Shown piece after piece: positions 60,778-64,000 of a DNA stretch of 64,000 nucleotides. The notes below the pieces were generated by a model that ran no database searches, was not told the DNA's origin, and saw only the letters and a list, made by a program, of their open reading frames with translations. This DNA is from JANNOG01 sp050329835 (GTDB lineage Bacteria > Actinomycetota > Actinomycetes > Actinomycetales > JBBAYJ01), in assembly GCA_050329835.1 (NCBI GenBank), contig JBHJOJ010000022.1:31398-95397 (forward strand). The letters run 5' to 3'. How positions within the stretch are numbered: position 1 is the first letter of the stretch; each line of letters starts with the position of its first letter. Both the position numbers and the translations under genes were made by a program.

Positions 60778-62028
60778 GTGACCGATGCCGGTGCTGCCCA
60801 CGGGTTCACGACCCGCGCCATCCACGCCGGGCAGGACCCGGACCCCGCCACCGGGGCCGTCATCGTGCCGATCTACGCCACGACCACCTACGCCCAGGAC
60901 GGCGTCGGCGGCCTGCGCACCGGGCTCGGCACCGGGTACGAGTACTCCCGCTCCGGCAACCCCACGCGCACCGCGCTGGAGGCGGCGCTGGCCGCGGTCG
61001 AGGCCCCGCCCCACGGCTCCGCCCGGGCGCTCGCCTTCGCCTCCGGCCTGGCCGCCGAGGACGCCCTGCTCCGGGCGCTGACCCGCCCCGGGGACCACGT
61101 GGTCGTGGGCGACGACGCCTACGGCGGCACGTACCGGCTCATCGCCCGGGTGCTCGGCCCGTGGGGGGTCGAGCACGCCACCTCGCCGCTCGGCGACCCC
61201 GACGCCGTGGCCGCGGCCGTCGTCCCCGGGCGCACCCGCCTGGTGTGGGCTGAGACGCCGACGAACCCGCTGCTCGGGGTGGCCGACATCTCGGCGCTCG
61301 CCGACGTCGCGCACCGGGCTGGCGCGCTGCTCGTCGTCGACAACACCTTCGCCACCCCCTACCTGCAGAACCCCCTCGCCCTGGGCGCCGACGTCGTCGT
61401 GCACTCGACGACGAAGTACATCGGCGGCCACTCCGACGTCGTCGGCGGCGCGCTGGTCGTGGCGGACGGCGCCGGGGACGCCTCGGGCGCGGCGGGCCGC
61501 GGCGCCCCGGTCGACCCGCACACCGGCGAGCCGCTGGCCGACCGGCTGGCCTTCCTGCAGAACGCCATGGGCGCGGTGCCCGGGCCGTTCGACGCCTTCC
61601 TCACCCTGCGCGGGCTCAAGACCCTCGCCGTGCGGATGGACCGGCACTGCGACAACGCCGAGACGATCGCCGAGTGGCTGGACGCCCGCTCCGACGTCGT
61701 CGAGGTCCGCTACCCCGGCCTCACCGGCTCGCCCGGGCACGACGTCGCCCTCAAGCAGATGCGCCGGTTCGGCGGCATGGTGTCGTTCCGCCCCGCGGGC
61801 GGGCGGGACGCGGCGCTCGCCGTGTGCTCGGCGACCCGTGTCTTCACCCTGGCCGAGAGCCTCGGCGGGATCGAGTCGCTCATCGAGCACCCGGCGGACA
61901 TGACCCACGCCAGCGTCACCGGGTCGGCACTGGAGGTGCCGGACGACCTGGTCCGACTGTCCGTGGGCATCGAGGACGTCGACGACCTGCTGGCCGACCT
62001 CGACCGGGCGCTCGCCGCCGCGCGCTGA
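60778..62028 (+). CDS. metB: Cystathionine gamma-synthase-type PLP enzyme
   Basis: A 416-residue Cys/Met-metabolism PLP enzyme: GFTTRAIHAGQDPDPATGAV, YEYSRSGNPTRTALE, FASGLAAEDALL, VVDNTFATPYLQNPLALGAD, the PLP lysine in VVHSTTKYIGGHSDVVGGAL, and LAESLGGIESLIEHPADMTH. Cystathionine gamma-synthase is the most likely activity, though beta- or gamma-lyase cannot be excluded by sequence reading. A TAGCCT -10-like hexamer lies seven bases before the GTG, so it may be leaderless. Confidence 0.93.
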   Translation: MTDAGAAHGFTTRAIHAGQDPDPATGAVIVPIYATTTYAQDGVGGLRTGLGTGYEYSRSGNPTRTALEAALAAVEAPPHGSARALAFASGLAAEDALLRALTRPGDHVVVGDDAYGGTYRLIARVLGPWGVEHATSPLGDPDAVAAAVVPGRTRLVWAETPTNPLLGVADISALADVAHRAGALLVVDNTFATPYLQNPLALGADVVVHSTTKYIGGHSDVVGGALVVADGAGDASGAAGRGAPVDPHTGEPLADRLAFLQNAMGAVPGPFDAFLTLRGLKTLAVRMDRHCDNAETIAEWLDARSDVVEVRYPGLTGSPGHDVALKQMRRFGGMVSFRPAGGRDAALAVCSATRVFTLAESLGGIESLIEHPADMTHASVTGSALEVPDDLVRLSVGIEDVDDLLADLDRALAAAR

Positions 62029-62856
62029 TCAGTCCCGGCGCCGGGTGACGTAGCGCGCCCGTACCTCCGGCGGGAGCTTCTCCACCGCGTACCGCACGGT
62101 GACCCGGGCGAGCCGGTGGTGGTGGGCGTCGAGGAAGTCCAGCAGCAGCGCCGGCTCCCGGTACCCCACCTCCCGCAGCATCCACCCGGCGGCCTTGTGG
62201 ACCAGGTCGTCCGGGTCCCCGGCCAGCCGGCCGGCGACGTCCAGGGTCCAGCCGGGGCGGCCGTCCCGGGTGAAGGCCCACGTCGCCATGACGGCGATCC
62301 GCCGCCGCCAGCGCGACGGGGAGGACACCAGGTCGTCGACGATGCGTGCGGCCTCCTCGCCGTCGGGCCGGGGGGAGGAGGCCGTGGTCGTCAGCCACGT
62401 CCCCAGGATCCGCGGCGCGGAGACGTCGACGAGGTCCCAGTTGTCCACGGCGTCGGCGTGGGCGAGGTAGAAGCGGGCGAGCGGCTCCAGTGCCGCCGGG
62501 TCTCGGCGGGCCGCGGTCCGGGCCCGGCGGTCGAGGATCGTCAGCGCGGCGAACCGGTGCTCGTGGACGGGGTCGGCCAGCAGCGAGGCCAGGTCGGCGT
62601 CGGTGGCGGTGCCGCCGTGCCGGCGGGCCACCTCGCGGACGTGCGGTGTGCGGACCCCGAGGAGGACGTCGCCCTCGCCGTAGCCGCCGGAGCCGGTGCG
62701 GAGGTACCGCCCGAGGACCGCGGCGTGGTCCGGGTCGGCGGCCGCGGCGAGCTCGGCCCGGACGGCGTCCGCCGCCGGAGTGCCGTCGACCGCAGGCGTG
62801 CCGTCGACCGCAGGCGTGCTGCGCAGCGGTCCCGCGGCGGGCTCCGCGGCGCTCAT
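62029..62856 (-). CDS. AlkD-like DNA alkylation repair protein
   Basis: A 275-residue HEAT-like repeat protein: YLRTGSGGYGEGDVLLGVRT, HRFAALTILDRRA, VDNWDLVDVSAPRILGTWL, WRRRIAVMATWAFTRDG, VHKAAGWMLREVGYRE and RYAVEKLPPEVRARYV. The family acts as alkylbase glycosylases or DNA-damage binders. A TPAVDG repeat (18-base unit) occupies the N terminus. The ATG overlaps the stop of the dehydrogenase upstream (ATGA). Confidence 0.93.
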   Translation of the reverse strand: MSAAEPAAGPLRSTPAVDGTPAVDGTPAADAVRAELAAAADPDHAAVLGRYLRTGSGGYGEGDVLLGVRTPHVREVARRHGGTATDADLASLLADPVHEHRFAALTILDRRARTAARRDPAALEPLARFYLAHADAVDNWDLVDVSAPRILGTWLTTTASSPRPDGEEAARIVDDLVSSPSRWRRRIAVMATWAFTRDGRPGWTLDVAGRLAGDPDDLVHKAAGWMLREVGYREPALLLDFLDAHHHRLARVTVRYAVEKLPPEVRARYVTRRRD

Positions 62857-63758
62857 CGCTCGACCCGGTTGTGCAGCGGTTCGCCCGCGGCCCACCGCTG
62901 CAGCTGATCGGCGAGGAATCGACGCGCCCGGGGATGGAACGTCGCCGACCCCCCGGCCACGTGGGGCGTGAGGAGCACACCGGGCGCGCCCCACAGCGGA
63001 TGGCCGGGCGGCAGCGGCTCCGGGTCGGTGACGTCGAGGGCCGCCCGGACCCGGCCCCGCTCGGCCAGCAGTGCCCCGGTGTCGAGGACCGGTCCCCGCG
63101 CGACGTTGACCAGCAGCGCCCCGTCGGGCAGCAGGGCGAGACGACGGCGGTCCAGCAGACCCCGCGTCGCCGCGGTCAGAGGTGTCAGCAGCACGACGAC
63201 ATCCGCCCGGGGCAGCTCGGCGTCCAGCGCGTCGACGCCGAGCACCCCCTGGTCCGGGCGGGCCCGGCGGGCCAGCGGCACCACGTCGACCTCGAACGGG
63301 CGCAGCCGGGCGGCCAGCGCCTCGCCGATGCTCCCGAACCCGACGACCAGGACTCGCGACCCGGCGAGGGAGCGCGTGTAGTGCGGGTCCCAGCGACCGG
63401 CCGCCTGGTCCCGGACCCATCGGGGCAGCTCACGCTGCGCGGCGAGGATCAGGCCGACGGCGTGCTCGGCGGTGCTGGCGTCGTGCAGGCCCCGCCCGGA
63501 GTGCAGGACCACCCCGGCGGGCACGTGGGGGAGGACGGCGTCGACCCCTGCGGTCAGGACCTGGACGGCGCGCAGCGCCGGCAGGTCGGCGATCAGCTCC
63601 AGGGTCCCGACGGACCCTCCGTACGGCACCACGTACAGCTCGACCGCCCGGACGTCCGGCGGGTCACCGGCGCCGTCGTACACGGCAGCGGACAACCCCG
63701 GGGGGACGGCGACGTCGGGCCACGGGAGGAGGACGGTCGGCGGCGCGTCCGCGGGCAC
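62853..63758 (-). CDS. D-2-hydroxyacid dehydrogenase family protein
   Basis: A 301-residue NAD-binding dehydrogenase: GSRVLVVGFGSIGEALAARL (dinucleotide fold), VVVLLTPLTAATRGLLDRRR, LLVNVARGPVLDTGAL, ALDVTDPEPLPPGHPLW, and the catalytic His region LLTPHVAGGS. Most like the glyoxylate/hydroxypyruvate or phosphoglycerate-type branch; the substrate is not determined. GTG start. Stop overlaps the AlkD-like start, so the two are co-translated. Confidence 0.93.
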   Translation of the reverse strand: MPADAPPTVLLPWPDVAVPPGLSAAVYDGAGDPPDVRAVELYVVPYGGSVGTLELIADLPALRAVQVLTAGVDAVLPHVPAGVVLHSGRGLHDASTAEHAVGLILAAQRELPRWVRDQAAGRWDPHYTRSLAGSRVLVVGFGSIGEALAARLRPFEVDVVPLARRARPDQGVLGVDALDAELPRADVVVLLTPLTAATRGLLDRRRLALLPDGALLVNVARGPVLDTGALLAERGRVRAALDVTDPEPLPPGHPLWGAPGVLLTPHVAGGSATFHPRARRFLADQLQRWAAGEPLHNRVER

Positions 63759-63855
63759 GGCGGCATTGTGGTCGCTGATGGGACCGGAGTGGGACTCGGT
63801 CCTTCCCGTCGGCCCTTCGTGCGGGCCGCGCGGCGGGTGCTGGGCCGCTGAGCGG

Positions 63856-64000
63856 TCACCCGGGGGACCCGGCCGACCGCCCCCGCAGCACCCACCACGC
63901 CATGGCGGCGCCGGCCGCGACGACCGCGAGGCCTGCGGCGGCGGCTCCCCATCGAGCCGCCCGCGGCAGGGCGACGGCGCCGGCGGGCGGGGCGGCCACC
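63856..64000 (-). CDS. Membrane protein, 5' end outside window
   Basis: Only the last 48 codons are present: a Pro/Ala-rich linker, then one hydrophobic helix (WGAAAAGLAVVAAGAAMAWW) and a short basic tail (VLRGRSAGSPG) before the stop at 63856. It looks like a C-terminally anchored or last-helix membrane protein. Nothing more can be said. Confidence 0.6.
   Translation of the reverse strand, partial: VAAPPAGAVALPRAARWGAAAAGLAVVAAGAAMAWWVLRGRSAGSPG

Overview
The window is very GC-rich DNA, with dense short-spaced genes, many GTG starts and start/stop overlaps. The gene complement fits a high-GC actinobacterium: furA-katG, an F420-type nitroreductase, DUF6919-like and KTSC proteins, an LAXTG cell-wall protein, WYL regulators and RecBCD. 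Gene style suggests the Geodermatophilaceae (Blastococcus, Geodermatophilus, Modestobacter), but this is an inference, not a demonstrated assignment. No rRNA, tRNA, CRISPR array, insertion sequence or prophage was recognised.

Layout. 0-5 kb: a nucleotidyltransferase cut by the left edge, a DUF6919-like protein, a frameshifted KTSC gene, then the oxidative-stress pair furA-katG, ending in a strong hairpin before a convergent F420-type oxidoreductase. 5-16 kb: a NERD/UvrD helicase, an SH3b/peptidase-like secreted protein, a DUF234-type ATPase, a 5'-truncated ABC exporter beside an ArsR-SRPBCC pair, an SPFH protein, a lipoprotein, a DUF433 protein, and a WYL regulator divergent from a VOC protein. 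16-26 kb: a large secreted M14 carboxypeptidase, a MATE exporter, a Uma2 nuclease overlapping a RecQ-phosphoribosyltransferase fusion, a second VOC protein and a MerR-aldo/keto reductase fusion.

26-39 kb holds two copper-type loci. The first has a two-component system translationally linked to a DUF305 lipoprotein, divergent from a BNR-repeat protein and an Lgt paralogue lacking canonical catalytic residues. After a toxin-antitoxin pair with a frameshifted toxin, gamma-glutamyltransferase and an acyltransferase-like membrane protein, the second locus is copZ-csoR-(secreted protein)-copA behind two CsoR-like boxes. It ends in a heavily deleted remnant of a second P-type ATPase and a broken SHOCT gene.

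39-49 kb: a DUF4143 ATPase with two palindromic operators over an apparently leaderless promoter, flotillin-NfeD, FAH hydrolase, LuxR regulator, a KhtT/KhtU-type antiporter with a fused UBP zinc finger, and an LAXTG-anchored protein with two frameshifts. 49-58 kb is a complete recC-recB-recD operon with overlapping junctions. 58-64 kb: a decayed GT39 gene, a 34-bp inverted repeat, SDR, msrA, a cystathionine gamma-synthase, an AlkD-like protein overlapping a 2-hydroxyacid dehydrogenase, and a membrane protein cut by the right edge.

A theme of the window is decay. Four apparent single-base deletions break three otherwise family-like genes, and at least three loci show internal-deletion scars. 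The single-base events could be true pseudogenisation or assembly indels; the deletion scars cannot be explained by indel errors.
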